Notes under the pieces: model-generated
What the model saw: the letters and a program-made list of their open reading frames with translations, nothing else
What the model was told of the DNA's origin: nothing
Database searches by the model: none
Part shown: positions 1-8,401 of the stretch, in pieces
Position numbering within the stretch: position 1 is the first letter of the stretch
How the letters are laid out: each line of letters opens with the position of its first letter
DNA from: Propioniciclava soli
GTDB lineage: Bacteria; Actinomycetota; Actinomycetes; Propionibacteriales; Propionibacteriaceae
Direction: 5' to 3'
NCBI RefSeq assembly: GCF_014858005.1
Contig: NZ_JACYOT010000019.1
Location: forward strand, 35,522-99,521
Length of the DNA stretch: 64,000 bases
Position numbers and translations under genes: made by a program

Positions 1-1178
1 CCATCGGCAAGATGCACTACTGGCCCGAGCGCGTCCGGATCGGCTTCGACGACGTCCTCCTCCACGACGGCTACCTCCACCACTCCCGCCGGCGGGGGCG
101 TCCGATCGAGGAGTACGACGACTATGTGCCGTGGCTGCGCGACCAGCCCGGCGCCACTGCGCGGGAGGACTACCTCGACCACGGGCTGGGTTGCAACTCG
201 ATGGCGGCACGGCCCTGGGACAAGGAGGAACGCCTCCACCCGACGAACTGGCTGGTGACCGAGGCCGAGCGTTGGTTGTATCGACGCGACCCGACGGCGC
301 CGTTCTTCCTCTACCTCTCGTTCCACCGGCCCCACGCGCCGCTGGACCCGCCACAGTGGGCGTGGGACCTGTACGCCGACGCCGAACTCACCCCGCCGGT
401 GCAGGGCGACTGGCGCGCGCTGCTCGACCCCTATCGCGTGGAGGGCGACACCGAGGCGCTGGTGGCGCACTTCGACGACCGCGCCGTCCACCGCGCCCGG
501 GCGGCCTACTACGGCCTCATCTCGCACGTGGACGCCCAGATCTCACGCCTGCTGCAGATCCTCGGCGAGTTCGGCCTGGCCGACGACACGGCGATCGCGT
601 TCGTCTCCGACCACGGCGACATGCTGGGCGACCACGGGATGTGGCGCAAGGGCTACGCCTACGAGGGGTCCAGCCGCGTCCCCCTGCTGCTCGCCGGTCC
701 TGGTGTCCCCCGGGGGACGCGCGTCGGGGGCCTGGTCGAGCTCCGCGACGTGATGCCGACGCTGCTCGAGCTGGCCGGCGTGCCGGTGCCGCCGACGGTC
801 GAGGGACGTTCCGCGCTGCGCCTGTTCGCGGCCGACGGCGGCGGGGCGGGGTCGGACGCGGAGCCGGACGCGTGGCGCACCCACCTCTTCGGCGAACACA
901 CGATCCTCGGCCAGTCGATGCAGTGGGTGGTCGGCGCGCGCCACAAGTACGTGTGGTGGTCCGGGGATGGGCACGAGCAGTTGTTCGACCTGGTGGCCGA
1001 CCCCACCGAGCTTCACGACCTCGCCCGGGACGACACCCACGCCGACGCCCTCGCCACGCACCGCGCCCTGCTCATCGACCACCTCACCGACCGGCCCGAG
1101 GGGTTCGTGCGCGAGGGCGTCCTGACGCCCGGGGCGTCCGTGGGCCCGCTGCTGGACACCGCACGCACGCCCCGCTGA
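1..1178 (+). CDS. Sulfatase family hydrolase, 5' end outside the window
   Basis: Alkaline-phosphatase-superfamily sulfatase, expected to hydrolyse sulfate esters, possibly on glycans. The reading frame is already open at base 3 (Ile-Gly-Lys before the first Met at base 12), and the IGKMHYWP stretch is an internal motif of this family, so the true start and the Cys/Ser-x-Pro-x-Arg formylglycine site lie upstream of the window. Visible family features are FHRPHAPLDPP, the metal-binding SDHGDMLGDHG and the following WRKG lysine, and a C-terminal QLFDLVADPTEL segment typical of the sulfatase tail. It is convergent with the GH20 gene; a sulfatase beside a hexosaminidase suggests work on sulfated amino-sugar glycans, which is inference. 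Confidence 0.9.
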   Translation, partial: IGKMHYWPERVRIGFDDVLLHDGYLHHSRRRGRPIEEYDDYVPWLRDQPGATAREDYLDHGLGCNSMAARPWDKEERLHPTNWLVTEAERWLYRRDPTAPFFLYLSFHRPHAPLDPPQWAWDLYADAELTPPVQGDWRALLDPYRVEGDTEALVAHFDDRAVHRARAAYYGLISHVDAQISRLLQILGEFGLADDTAIAFVSDHGDMLGDHGMWRKGYAYEGSSRVPLLLAGPGVPRGTRVGGLVELRDVMPTLLELAGVPVPPTVEGRSALRLFAADGGGAGSDAEPDAWRTHLFGEHTILGQSMQWVVGARHKYVWWSGDGHEQLFDLVADPTELHDLARDDTHADALATHRALLIDHLTDRPEGFVREGVLTPGASVGPLLDTARTPR

Positions 1179-1213
1179 CGGCGAGGCTGCGAGCCGGAGC
1201 CACCGGGGGGCGC

Positions 1214-1266
1214 GTCAACGGGGCCCGGTCAACGGGGCCTGGTCACCGGGGCCTGGTCACCGGGGC
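1214..1266. repeat. 14-bp tandem repeat, about 3.8 copies
   Basis: Four consecutive units start at 1214, 1228, 1242 and 1256; the first is GTCAACGGGGCCCG and later ones differ by one or two bases (AAC to ACC, CCCG to CCTG). The array lies between the convergent sulfatase and GH20 genes and its last unit supplies the GH20 stop codon (1257-1259 read on the minus strand). Confidence 0.8.
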
Positions 1267-2840
1267 GGGCGCCGTCGCCACGGCCCCGTACCGCCCGCCT
1301 GCCACGGGTGGGGGCCGTCGAGGGGACGGTGGTTCACCGCCTTGGCGGCCAGGCGTTCGACGTGGGCCCGGAGCCGGGGCTCGAAGGCCGCCGGATCGGC
1401 CGGGCCGCTCCACGCCACCTCCGCCAGGGCGCACAGGCGCGGCCAGACCATGTACTCGACGTGCTCGACCGTGGTGAAGAACTCCGACCAGGCCTGCCCC
1501 TGGACGCCCAGCAGGCGGGGTCGATCGGCCTCGGCGACCCCCTCGGCCGGGTCGAACGCGACCACGTCCTCCCACCTCCGCGCCGGGTTCCGGGCGAGCG
1601 GCTCGTCCTCGCCATCGGACTGGTGGTAGTCGAAGTACAGCAACGGGCACGGCGCCATGACGACCTCGTGGCCGCGGGCAAGCGCGGCACGGCCGGGCTC
1701 CACCCCACGCCAACTCATGACGACGACGTCCTCGATGTCGTCGCCCTCGACGATCTCGTCCCACCCCAGGGTGCGGCGGCCGCGGGCGGCCAGCCAGTCG
1801 CGCAGGTGGCGGGTGAACCACGCCTGGAGCTCCTCGACGCCGCCCAGCCCGCGGGAGGCCGCGAGGGCGTCCGCCTCCGGGTTGTCGCGCCACTGGGTCG
1901 TCGGGCACTCATCGCCCCCGATGTGGATGATCTCGCTGGGGAACACCGCCAGCAGGTCGGTGTAGATGTCCTCGACGAGGGCGAGGGCCCTGTCATCGAG
2001 CCACAGCACCTCGTCCAGCACGTCGAAGTGCGTCGCGATCGGCAGTCCTTCACCCCAGCCGTATTCCGGATAGGCGGCCAACAGCGCGCGCACATGGCCG
2101 GGCACGTCCACCTCCGGCACGATCGTGATGCCGCGCTCGGCGGCGTGCGCGACGAGGGCCCGCAGCTGGTCCTGGGTGTAGAACCCGCCCCGGGGGATGC
2201 CGTCGTGCTCGGTCATGCCCGGGTAGATCGTGCCGGGGCGGTGGGCGCCGACTTCGGTGAGGCGCGGGTGCTTCGGCACCTCGAAGCGCCACCCCTGGTC
2301 GTCGGTCAGGTGGAGGTGGAGCACGTTGAACTTGTGCGCTGCCAGGGTGTCGACGAAGGCGAAGAGCCACGGCAGCGGGTGGAAGTGCCGCGCGACGTCG
2401 ATGTGGGCGCCGCGCCAGGCGTGGCGCGGCGCGTCCTCGATGCGGCAGCAGGCGACGGTGCGCGGCAGCCCCGGGCGGGCCGTCGGCAACCCGAAACCGG
2501 GGTCGAGCAGCTGCAGAAAGGTCCGGAGGCCGTGCACGAGACCGGCCTCCTCCCCCGCTGCGAGGGTGACGCCGCCCGCCGTCACTTCGAGCCGGTAGGC
2601 GCCATCGGTGAGCTCATCGACCCTCGTCAGCGTGAGGGCACCGCCGGCTGCTTCCGTGGCGTCCGTGGTGCGTTCGGCCCCGCAGGACGCGAGCATGCGG
2701 CAGGCCGTCCGGGCCCAGGCGGCCGGCCCGGTCACGCCAGGGTGCTCGGGCAGCTCCCACACCCCCTCGGTCAGCGTCGCCGACACCGGGGTGGGCACGA
2801 GCGCGGCGAAGCGGGCAGCGGGCTCGGCGAGCAGGCTCAT
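1257..2840 (-). CDS. Beta-N-acetylhexosaminidase, GH20
   Basis: 527-residue family 20 glycosidase releasing terminal beta-linked GlcNAc/GalNAc by substrate-assisted catalysis. An N-terminal GH20b-like domain (about 1-130) precedes the barrel; HIGGDE at 305-311 carries the catalytic pair Asp310-Glu311, and LHLHLTDDQGW (174-184) and PEVDVPGH (242-249) are typical substrate-pocket strands. No signal peptide is visible, so it probably acts in the cytoplasm on imported saccharides. The ATG at 2840 is preceded by TAGGGT and exactly six bases, with no Shine-Dalgarno sequence, which suggests a leaderless transcript. The 3' end runs into a 14-bp tandem repeat. Confidence 0.93.
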   Translation of the reverse strand: MSLLAEPAARFAALVPTPVSATLTEGVWELPEHPGVTGPAAWARTACRMLASCGAERTTDATEAAGGALTLTRVDELTDGAYRLEVTAGGVTLAAGEEAGLVHGLRTFLQLLDPGFGLPTARPGLPRTVACCRIEDAPRHAWRGAHIDVARHFHPLPWLFAFVDTLAAHKFNVLHLHLTDDQGWRFEVPKHPRLTEVGAHRPGTIYPGMTEHDGIPRGGFYTQDQLRALVAHAAERGITIVPEVDVPGHVRALLAAYPEYGWGEGLPIATHFDVLDEVLWLDDRALALVEDIYTDLLAVFPSEIIHIGGDECPTTQWRDNPEADALAASRGLGGVEELQAWFTRHLRDWLAARGRRTLGWDEIVEGDDIEDVVVMSWRGVEPGRAALARGHEVVMAPCPLLYFDYHQSDGEDEPLARNPARRWEDVVAFDPAEGVAEADRPRLLGVQGQAWSEFFTTVEHVEYMVWPRLCALAEVAWSGPADPAAFEPRLRAHVERLAAKAVNHRPLDGPHPWQAGGTGPWRRRPPR

Positions 2841-2846
2841 GGTCTG

Positions 2847-2852
2847 ACCCTA
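2847..2852 (-). promoter_or_regulatory. Candidate -10 box for leaderless GH20 mRNA
   Basis: TAGGGT on the minus strand with six bases to the ATG. Transcription would start at or next to the start codon. The -35 region is not convincing. Confidence 0.5.
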
Positions 2853-2901
2853 CCCAAGCCCCCGCCGCTCGGGGCCGAGAGGGCTGCGAGGGCTGCGGGC
2901 G

Positions 2902-4338
2902 TCAGGTGCCCGCGATCAGGGCCTTGAGCGCCGGAGCGTCGTTCGGCAGGTCGATGACGTGGCGCGGCAGATCTTCGATGCCGGCGAAGCGCTCGGGACG
3001 AGGGACGTCGGTGCCGAGCGCCTCCACGATGGTCGCGGAGAACTTCACCGGCAGCGCCGTCTCCAGCGCGATGATCGGCTCGGTGAGCCCGCGGGCGGAC
3101 GCCAGCGCCCGCGCCACGCCGACGGCGTCGGCGGTGTGGGGGTCGATGACGACGCCGGAGCGGGCGTGCTCGGCGGCGATCGTGGCCAGCCGGTCCGCGT
3201 GGCTCGACGTGCCGGCCACGAACCCGAACCGGTCGGCGAGGGTGGCGAAGGCCTCCGTGCCGGAGAGGTCGAACTCGGCGGTCAAGGGCAGCCGGTGGGC
3301 GAACAGCTCCGTCACCGCCGCCGCGTCGCGGCCGAGCAGGTCGAAGACGAACCGCTCGAAGTTGGACGCCTTCGAGATGTCCATGCTCGGGCTGGAGGTC
3401 GCGTGGGTCTCGGAACGGCCGCGCACGCGGTAGACGCCCGTGGCGAAGAACTCGGCCAGCACGTTGTTCTCGTTGGTCGCGAGCACGAGGGTGTCGATGG
3501 GCAGCCCCATCGCACGCGCGATGTGGCCGGCGCAGATGTTGCCGAAGTTGCCCGACGGCACCGCGAAGGTGACGCGCTGGTCGTCCCGCGTGGTCGCCAT
3601 CAGCCACAGCGCCACGTAGTAGACGACCTGGGCGACCAACCGGGCCCAGTTGATGGAGTTGACCGCGCCGATGCGGTGCTCGGCCTTGAAGGTGAGATCG
3701 GCGTTGACGGCCTTGACGAGATCCTGGCAGTCGTCGAAGACGCCGTCGACGGCGATGTTGACCACCGCCGGGTCGTCCAGACTGAACATCTGCGCCTGCT
3801 GGAACGGGCTCATCCGCCCGGCCGGGGTCAGCATGAAGACCTTCAGACGCTCCTTGCCCTGCATGGCGTACTCCGCCGCCGACCCGGTGTCTCCGCTCGT
3901 GGCGCCCAGGATGGTGAGGGTCTCGTCGCGGCGCTCCAGCTCGTACTCGAACAGCTCGCCCAGCAGCTGCATCGCCATGTCCTTGAACGCCGCGGTCGGG
4001 CCGTTGCTCAGGTGGCCCAGGTGGACGCCGCCGCCCAGGTCGGTCAGGCCCACGACGGCGTCCGACCCGAACGTGTCGGCCGCATAGGCGCGGGCGCAGA
4101 GCGCGTCCAGATCGTCGCGGTCGATGTCGTCGATGTAGAGCGCCAGCACCTCGGCGGCCAGCGCCGCGTACCCCTGCTCGGTGAGCACGCGCCGCCAGGC
4201 CGCGAGGGTGGCGGCGTCCAGCTGCGGGTAGGTCTCGGGCAGGTACAGCCCGCCGTCAGGCGCGAGACCGGCCAGCAGGATGTCGCAGAACGGCAGTCCG
4301 GGGCCGCCGGAGGCATCGCGGGTGGAGACGTAGCGCAC
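2902..4338 (-). CDS. thrC: Threonine synthase
   Basis: 478-residue PLP enzyme converting O-phospho-L-homoserine to L-threonine, the last step of threonine synthesis. It is the long ThrC form: an N-terminal YVSTRD block, the PLP lysine in AAFKDMA (Lys119), the phosphate-binding GATSGDTGSAA loop and a FAVPSGNFGNI motif. The GTG start at 4338 follows TAGGCT plus six bases and has no ribosome binding site, so it is probably leaderless. It is monocistronic: no hom or thrB gene is next to it, and the amidase gene upstream ends at 4431. Confidence 0.97.
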   Translation of the reverse strand: MRYVSTRDASGGPGLPFCDILLAGLAPDGGLYLPETYPQLDAATLAAWRRVLTEQGYAALAAEVLALYIDDIDRDDLDALCARAYAADTFGSDAVVGLTDLGGGVHLGHLSNGPTAAFKDMAMQLLGELFEYELERRDETLTILGATSGDTGSAAEYAMQGKERLKVFMLTPAGRMSPFQQAQMFSLDDPAVVNIAVDGVFDDCQDLVKAVNADLTFKAEHRIGAVNSINWARLVAQVVYYVALWLMATTRDDQRVTFAVPSGNFGNICAGHIARAMGLPIDTLVLATNENNVLAEFFATGVYRVRGRSETHATSSPSMDISKASNFERFVFDLLGRDAAAVTELFAHRLPLTAEFDLSGTEAFATLADRFGFVAGTSSHADRLATIAAEHARSGVVIDPHTADAVGVARALASARGLTEPIIALETALPVKFSATIVEALGTDVPRPERFAGIEDLPRHVIDLPNDAPALKALIAGT

Positions 4339-4344
4339 CGGATC

Positions 4345-4350
4345 AGCCTA
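4345..4350 (-). promoter_or_regulatory. Candidate -10 box for leaderless thrC mRNA
   Basis: TAGGCT on the minus strand, six bases before the GTG start of thrC. It has the same spacing as the boxes before five other genes in this window. Confidence 0.5.
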
Positions 4351-4430
4351 GCGGTGCCCCATCGCCCGCCCGCGCCGCGACCACGGGCAGCCGGTCGCCC
4401 GGGGCCGGCGCTCCGCGGGAGGGCCGTTGC

Positions 4431-5816
4431 TCAGAAACCCGGCGCGGTGCGCGGCCAGGGCAGGGCGAGTTCGAGCTCGGCCGCGAGGAGCAGCAGGGTG
4501 GCGTCGGCACCGCGGCGTCCGGTGAGCATGACGCCGATGGGGAGCACGACCCCGTCCACCTCGGCCCGCACCAGCGGGAGGCTGACCGACGGACGCCCAG
4601 TGAGGTTCGCGATCGACGTCCACGGGGTGAAGTCGATCTGGGCGGCGAAGTCGGCCGCCGGGTCGGCGTCGTTGCGCAGCGCCCCGACGGGCAGGGGCGG
4701 CTGGGCGAGCGTGGGCGTCAGGACGACGTCGAAGGCGCCCCAGGCCCGGTCGACGTCCCACTCCAGCCGGGCGATCTCCCCCAGGGCGGCGGCGTACTCC
4801 ACCCCGGTCACGGCGCGGCCCCGCGCGCGCAGCCAGCGGGTCATGGGGGTGAGCGCCGGGTCGGCCTCCGGCGGCAGCGGGATCGAGGCCGCCCCGGTCG
4901 TCCACACGGCGTCGAAGGCGGCCCACCGGTCCGCGGCGAACGGGCGGGGCGCCTCCGCAACGCGGTGCCCCAGCGCGCCCAGCAGTTCGGCGACCTCCGC
5001 GACCGCGGCCAGGCAGGCCGGGTGGACGGCGGCGGCGTCGGAGATCACCGGCTCGGTCAGGACGCCGATCCTCAGGTCGGTGCCGGCGGCGTCCAGGCCG
5101 GCGAAGAAGTGGTGGCCGGGGGCGAGCACGTCCAGGGCCCACGCCGTGTCGCGCACCGTGGTGGTGAGGACGCCATCACTCACCAGGCCGGGGCCCGGCA
5201 ACCGCGACGGCATCGTGTCGACGAGGCCGCGCGACGGCTTCAGCCCGACCAGCCCGCAACACGACGCCGGAATGCGGATGGAGCCGCCCCCGTCGGAGGC
5301 GTGGGCGATCGGCACGATGCCGGACGCCACCGCCGCGGCCGCGCCACCGCTCGACCCGCCGGCCATGCGCGTCGGATCCCACGGCGTCACCGCCGGCGGG
5401 GCGCCGTCCGGCTCGGTGTAGCAGGGGAAGCCGAACTCCGGTGTGGCCGTCTTGCCCACGGTCACCGCCCCGGCGGCCTCCAGCCGCGCGGCCGAGACAT
5501 CCGTCGCGCCGGCGAGAGTGCCTGCCAGCGCGCGGCTGCCCGCCGCGAACGGCACGCCAGCGACCTCGACGAGATCCTTGATCGGCAACGGCACCCCGGC
5601 CAGCGGGGCGTCACCCAGGGTGCCGGAGGCCACCGCGGCGTCGACCGCGTCGGCCTGCCCCAGGGCCCGCTCCGCGGCGAACGCGGCGAACGCCCCCAGG
5701 GAGGGGTTCAGCCCCTCTCCCCGGGCGAGGGCCGCCTCGGCCACCTCCCGCGCGGACACCTCTCCCGCGCGCACGGCCGCGGCCAGGGCGACGGCGTCCA
5801 CCGCGGCAGCGGTCAT
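4431..5816 (-). CDS. Amidase signature family hydrolase
   Basis: 461-residue amidase of the GatA/FAAH fold. The Ser-cisSer-Lys catalytic set is visible: Lys80 in LPIKD, the serine pair in AGGSSGG (about 152-158) and the nucleophile Ser179 in DGGGSIRIPAS. The real substrate cannot be read from sequence. It is not GatA by context, since no gatB or gatC is present. The ATG lies only 3 nt downstream of the polyprenyl synthase stop codon, so it is probably the last gene of the nuo transcript, although a functional link to respiration is not obvious. Confidence 0.9.
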   Translation of the reverse strand: MTAAAVDAVALAAAVRAGEVSAREVAEAALARGEGLNPSLGAFAAFAAERALGQADAVDAAVASGTLGDAPLAGVPLPIKDLVEVAGVPFAAGSRALAGTLAGATDVSAARLEAAGAVTVGKTATPEFGFPCYTEPDGAPPAVTPWDPTRMAGGSSGGAAAAVASGIVPIAHASDGGGSIRIPASCCGLVGLKPSRGLVDTMPSRLPGPGLVSDGVLTTTVRDTAWALDVLAPGHHFFAGLDAAGTDLRIGVLTEPVISDAAAVHPACLAAVAEVAELLGALGHRVAEAPRPFAADRWAAFDAVWTTGAASIPLPPEADPALTPMTRWLRARGRAVTGVEYAAALGEIARLEWDVDRAWGAFDVVLTPTLAQPPLPVGALRNDADPAADFAAQIDFTPWTSIANLTGRPSVSLPLVRAEVDGVVLPIGVMLTGRRGADATLLLLAAELELALPWPRTAPGF

Positions 5817-5819
5817 GGC

Positions 5820-6806
5820 CTAGGACGACCGCTGGACGACGGTGTCGCAGAGCGCCACCAACGCGTCCCGGGCCTCGCCGGGCGGCAGCACGGCCACGTG
5901 CGCCCGGGCCGACTCGGCGCGCCGCTCCACCTCGGCACGGGCGTCGTCCATCACGCGGTGGGCCCGCAGCCCGGCCAGGGCCTCGGCCACCTCGGCGTCA
6001 TCGGACAACGGCCGGGACACCAGGTCGCGCAGGCGGGCGTCCGCCGGATCCTCCGACGCCCCCAGCAGCAGCGTCGGCAAGGTGGCGACCCCTTCGCGGA
6101 GGTCGGTCCCGGGCGTCTTGCCGGAGGTGTCGGAGGCGATGTCGATGATGTCGTCGCTGAGCTGGAAGACGAGGCCGATCTCCTCGCCGTAGGCGGCCAG
6201 CGCCGCCACGACCTCGCGCGGCGCCCCGGCCACCATGGCCCCGAACATGGCCGAGGCGGCGATGAGCGAACCCGTCTTGTCGGCGACGACGCTCAGGTAG
6301 TGGGCCAGGGGGTCCTCCCCCGCAGCCGGCCCGCGCGTCTCCGCGATCTGACCCTGGACGAGACGCGCAAACGTCTCCGCCTGCAGGGCGACGTACTCGG
6401 TGCCGAGTTGGGCAACGGTCGAGCTCGCGCGGGCGAACAGGTAGTCGCCAACCAGGATCGCGACCTCGTTGCCGTACCGGCTGTTGGCGCTGGGGACGCC
6501 GCGGCGAACGTCGGCCGAATCCATGACGTCGTCGTGGTAGAGCGATGCGACGTGCGTCAGCTCCATCACCACGGCCGCCTTGACGACGTCAGCGGGCGCC
6601 GCGTCGGCGTAGAGCTGCGAGGCCAGCACGACCAGCAGCGGCCGGAACCGCTTGCCGCCCGCCGCCAGCAGGTGCCGGGAGACCTCCGTCACGAACGGGG
6701 TGTCGGCCAGCGCCGTGGCGTGCAAGGCAGCCTCGATCGCGTCGAGGCGCTCGCGGACTTCAGCCTCGAACGCCGGGTCGGCCCCCGGATGGGTGATGGA
6801 CGTCAC
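5820..6806 (-). CDS. Polyprenyl diphosphate synthase (trans-isoprenyl)
   Basis: 328-residue all-trans prenyltransferase that elongates allylic diphosphates with IPP; in this setting it most likely makes the menaquinone side chain. Both aspartate-rich motifs are intact: DDVMD at 92-96 and DDIID in the C-terminal half, with GGKRFRP (50-56) for substrate binding. I chose the GTG at 6806 because AAGGAG lies five bases before it; the open frame continues much further upstream but only antisense to nuoN. It starts 29 nt after nuoN, so it is co-transcribed with complex I. Product chain length cannot be given from sequence alone. Confidence 0.95.
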   Translation of the reverse strand: MTSITHPGADPAFEAEVRERLDAIEAALHATALADTPFVTEVSRHLLAAGGKRFRPLLVVLASQLYADAAPADVVKAAVVMELTHVASLYHDDVMDSADVRRGVPSANSRYGNEVAILVGDYLFARASSTVAQLGTEYVALQAETFARLVQGQIAETRGPAAGEDPLAHYLSVVADKTGSLIAASAMFGAMVAGAPREVVAALAAYGEEIGLVFQLSDDIIDIASDTSGKTPGTDLREGVATLPTLLLGASEDPADARLRDLVSRPLSDDAEVAEALAGLRAHRVMDDARAEVERRAESARAHVAVLPPGEARDALVALCDTVVQRSS

Positions 6807-6835
6807 GTGACTCCTTGATCGGCAGGACTTCCGGC

Positions 6836-8401
6836 TCAGCGCAGGAACGTCCCTGCAAACGTAGCAAGCTGCATGACCGAATCGGGCAGCATGCCCAGCC
6901 ACAGGGTCGCCACGGCACCGATCACGACCGGGATCCACGTCCACGCGCTCGCCGAGCCGACGAACGTGCCCTTCGCCGGTTCCTGACCGAACATGACGAC
7001 GATGACCCGCAGGTAGAACCAGGCGCCGACGAGGCTCGCGAGCGCGGCGACGATCACGAGCCACCAGTAACCGCCACGCCAGGCCGCGGTGAACACGGCC
7101 CACTTGCCGATGAACCCACCGGTGAGCGGGATGCCGGCGAAGCTCAGCATGAACAGCGCCATGAGACCCGCCACGGCCGGGTTCTTGCGGGCGAGACCTG
7201 CCCAGCCCGCCAGGCCGTTCTCCTCGCCCGCCGGGTTGCGCACCATCGTCACGAGCGCGAACGCCCCGATGGTCGCGAAACCGTAGGCCGCGAGGTAGAA
7301 CATGATGGACGCCGCCGAGGTGGCCTGGCCCGCGGGCACGATCTGGCTCGCGCCCACGACGGCGGTGAGGATGAACCCGGCGTGCGCGATCGAGCTGTAA
7401 GCCAGCAGCCGCTTGATGTCGGTCTGGGTCAGGGCGGCGGTGATGCCGACCACCATGGTGAGCACGGCGATGATCGCCAGCAGGGGCTGCCACGTCCACC
7501 GCTCCCCGTCCAGCGCCACGTAGAACACGCGCAGCAGGGCGCCCACGGCCGCCAGCTTCGTGCAGATGGCCATGAAGCCCGTGACGGGCGTCGGAGCACC
7601 CATGTACACGTCGGGCGTCCAGCTGTGGAACGGCACGGCACCGATCTTGAACAGCAGGCCGACGCCCAGCAGCGCCAGCCCGGCGATCAGCAACCCTTCG
7701 CCGAACACGGACGCGGTGACCGCGTCGTGGATCGCGGCGAGGTCGAACGAGCCGGAGTAGACGTAGAGCAGTGCGATGCCCATGAGGAAGAACCCGGAGC
7801 TGAAAGCGCCGAGCAGGAAGTACTTCAGGGCCGCCTCCTGGCTGAGGAGCCGGCGGCGACGCGCCATCGCGCACATCAGGTAGAGCGGCAGGGAGAACAC
7901 CTCGAGGGCGACGAACAGCGTGATGAGGTCGCTCGCGGCGAGGAAGACCATCATGCCGCCGAGGGCGAACAGGCCGAGCGGGAAGACCTCGGTGTGCTCG
8001 CGGCCGGCGCGGGCCGACTCGGCCTCCTCGACCGACCCGGGCACCGCGGCCGCGGACGCCGCGAACGCGGTCACCCCACCGTTGACCCGGCGCTCGGAGA
8101 ACACCATGAACGCCAGGGCCCCGAACACGAGCAGGGCTCCCCACAGGAAGTAGGCCGGCCCGTCCAGGGTGATCGACCCCATGGCCAACACCCCGGAGAT
8201 GCCCCGGAACCAGTTGATGACGAGGAAGGCGAGCGACAACACGACGCTGGCGAGCACCAGCGACATCTGCGCGACGAACCGCAGGTGGTGCGGCAGCACC
8301 GCCTCCAACAGGATGCCGAGACAGCCGGCGGCCAGCACGAGCAGGATCGGCGCGAGGGCGCGCCACTCCAGCACGGGCGCGGCGAACTCGAGGACGGTCA
8401 T
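6836..8401 (-). CDS. nuoN: NADH-quinone oxidoreductase subunit N
   Basis: 521-residue antiporter-like membrane subunit of complex I, one of three proton-pumping modules. It has about 14 hydrophobic segments, a lysine/histidine-bearing core (FKIGAVPFHSWTPDVY, DIKRLLAYSSIAHAG) and the proton-antiporter family signature. Its ATG overlaps the nuoM stop codon by four bases (ATGA), as expected for coupled translation. It is the last nuo gene; the polyprenyl synthase follows after 29 nt. Confidence 0.98.
   Translation of the reverse strand: MTVLEFAAPVLEWRALAPILLVLAAGCLGILLEAVLPHHLRFVAQMSLVLASVVLSLAFLVINWFRGISGVLAMGSITLDGPAYFLWGALLVFGALAFMVFSERRVNGGVTAFAASAAAVPGSVEEAESARAGREHTEVFPLGLFALGGMMVFLAASDLITLFVALEVFSLPLYLMCAMARRRRLLSQEAALKYFLLGAFSSGFFLMGIALLYVYSGSFDLAAIHDAVTASVFGEGLLIAGLALLGVGLLFKIGAVPFHSWTPDVYMGAPTPVTGFMAICTKLAAVGALLRVFYVALDGERWTWQPLLAIIAVLTMVVGITAALTQTDIKRLLAYSSIAHAGFILTAVVGASQIVPAGQATSAASIMFYLAAYGFATIGAFALVTMVRNPAGEENGLAGWAGLARKNPAVAGLMALFMLSFAGIPLTGGFIGKWAVFTAAWRGGYWWLVIVAALASLVGAWFYLRVIVVMFGQEPAKGTFVGSASAWTWIPVVIGAVATLWLGMLPDSVMQLATFAGTFLR

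Noticed and set aside
2959..5421. Very long open frames on the strand opposite real genes (here, and e.g. 8446-9939, 9653-11896, 33731-38347)
   Set aside because: Shadows caused by high GC: composition is Arg/Gly/His-rich, no domains, and each lies over a well-recognised gene on the other strand.
6807..8366. Upstream extension of the polyprenyl synthase frame
   Set aside because: It overlaps nuoN in another frame; the GTG at 6806 has an AAGGAG site and gives the normal family length.
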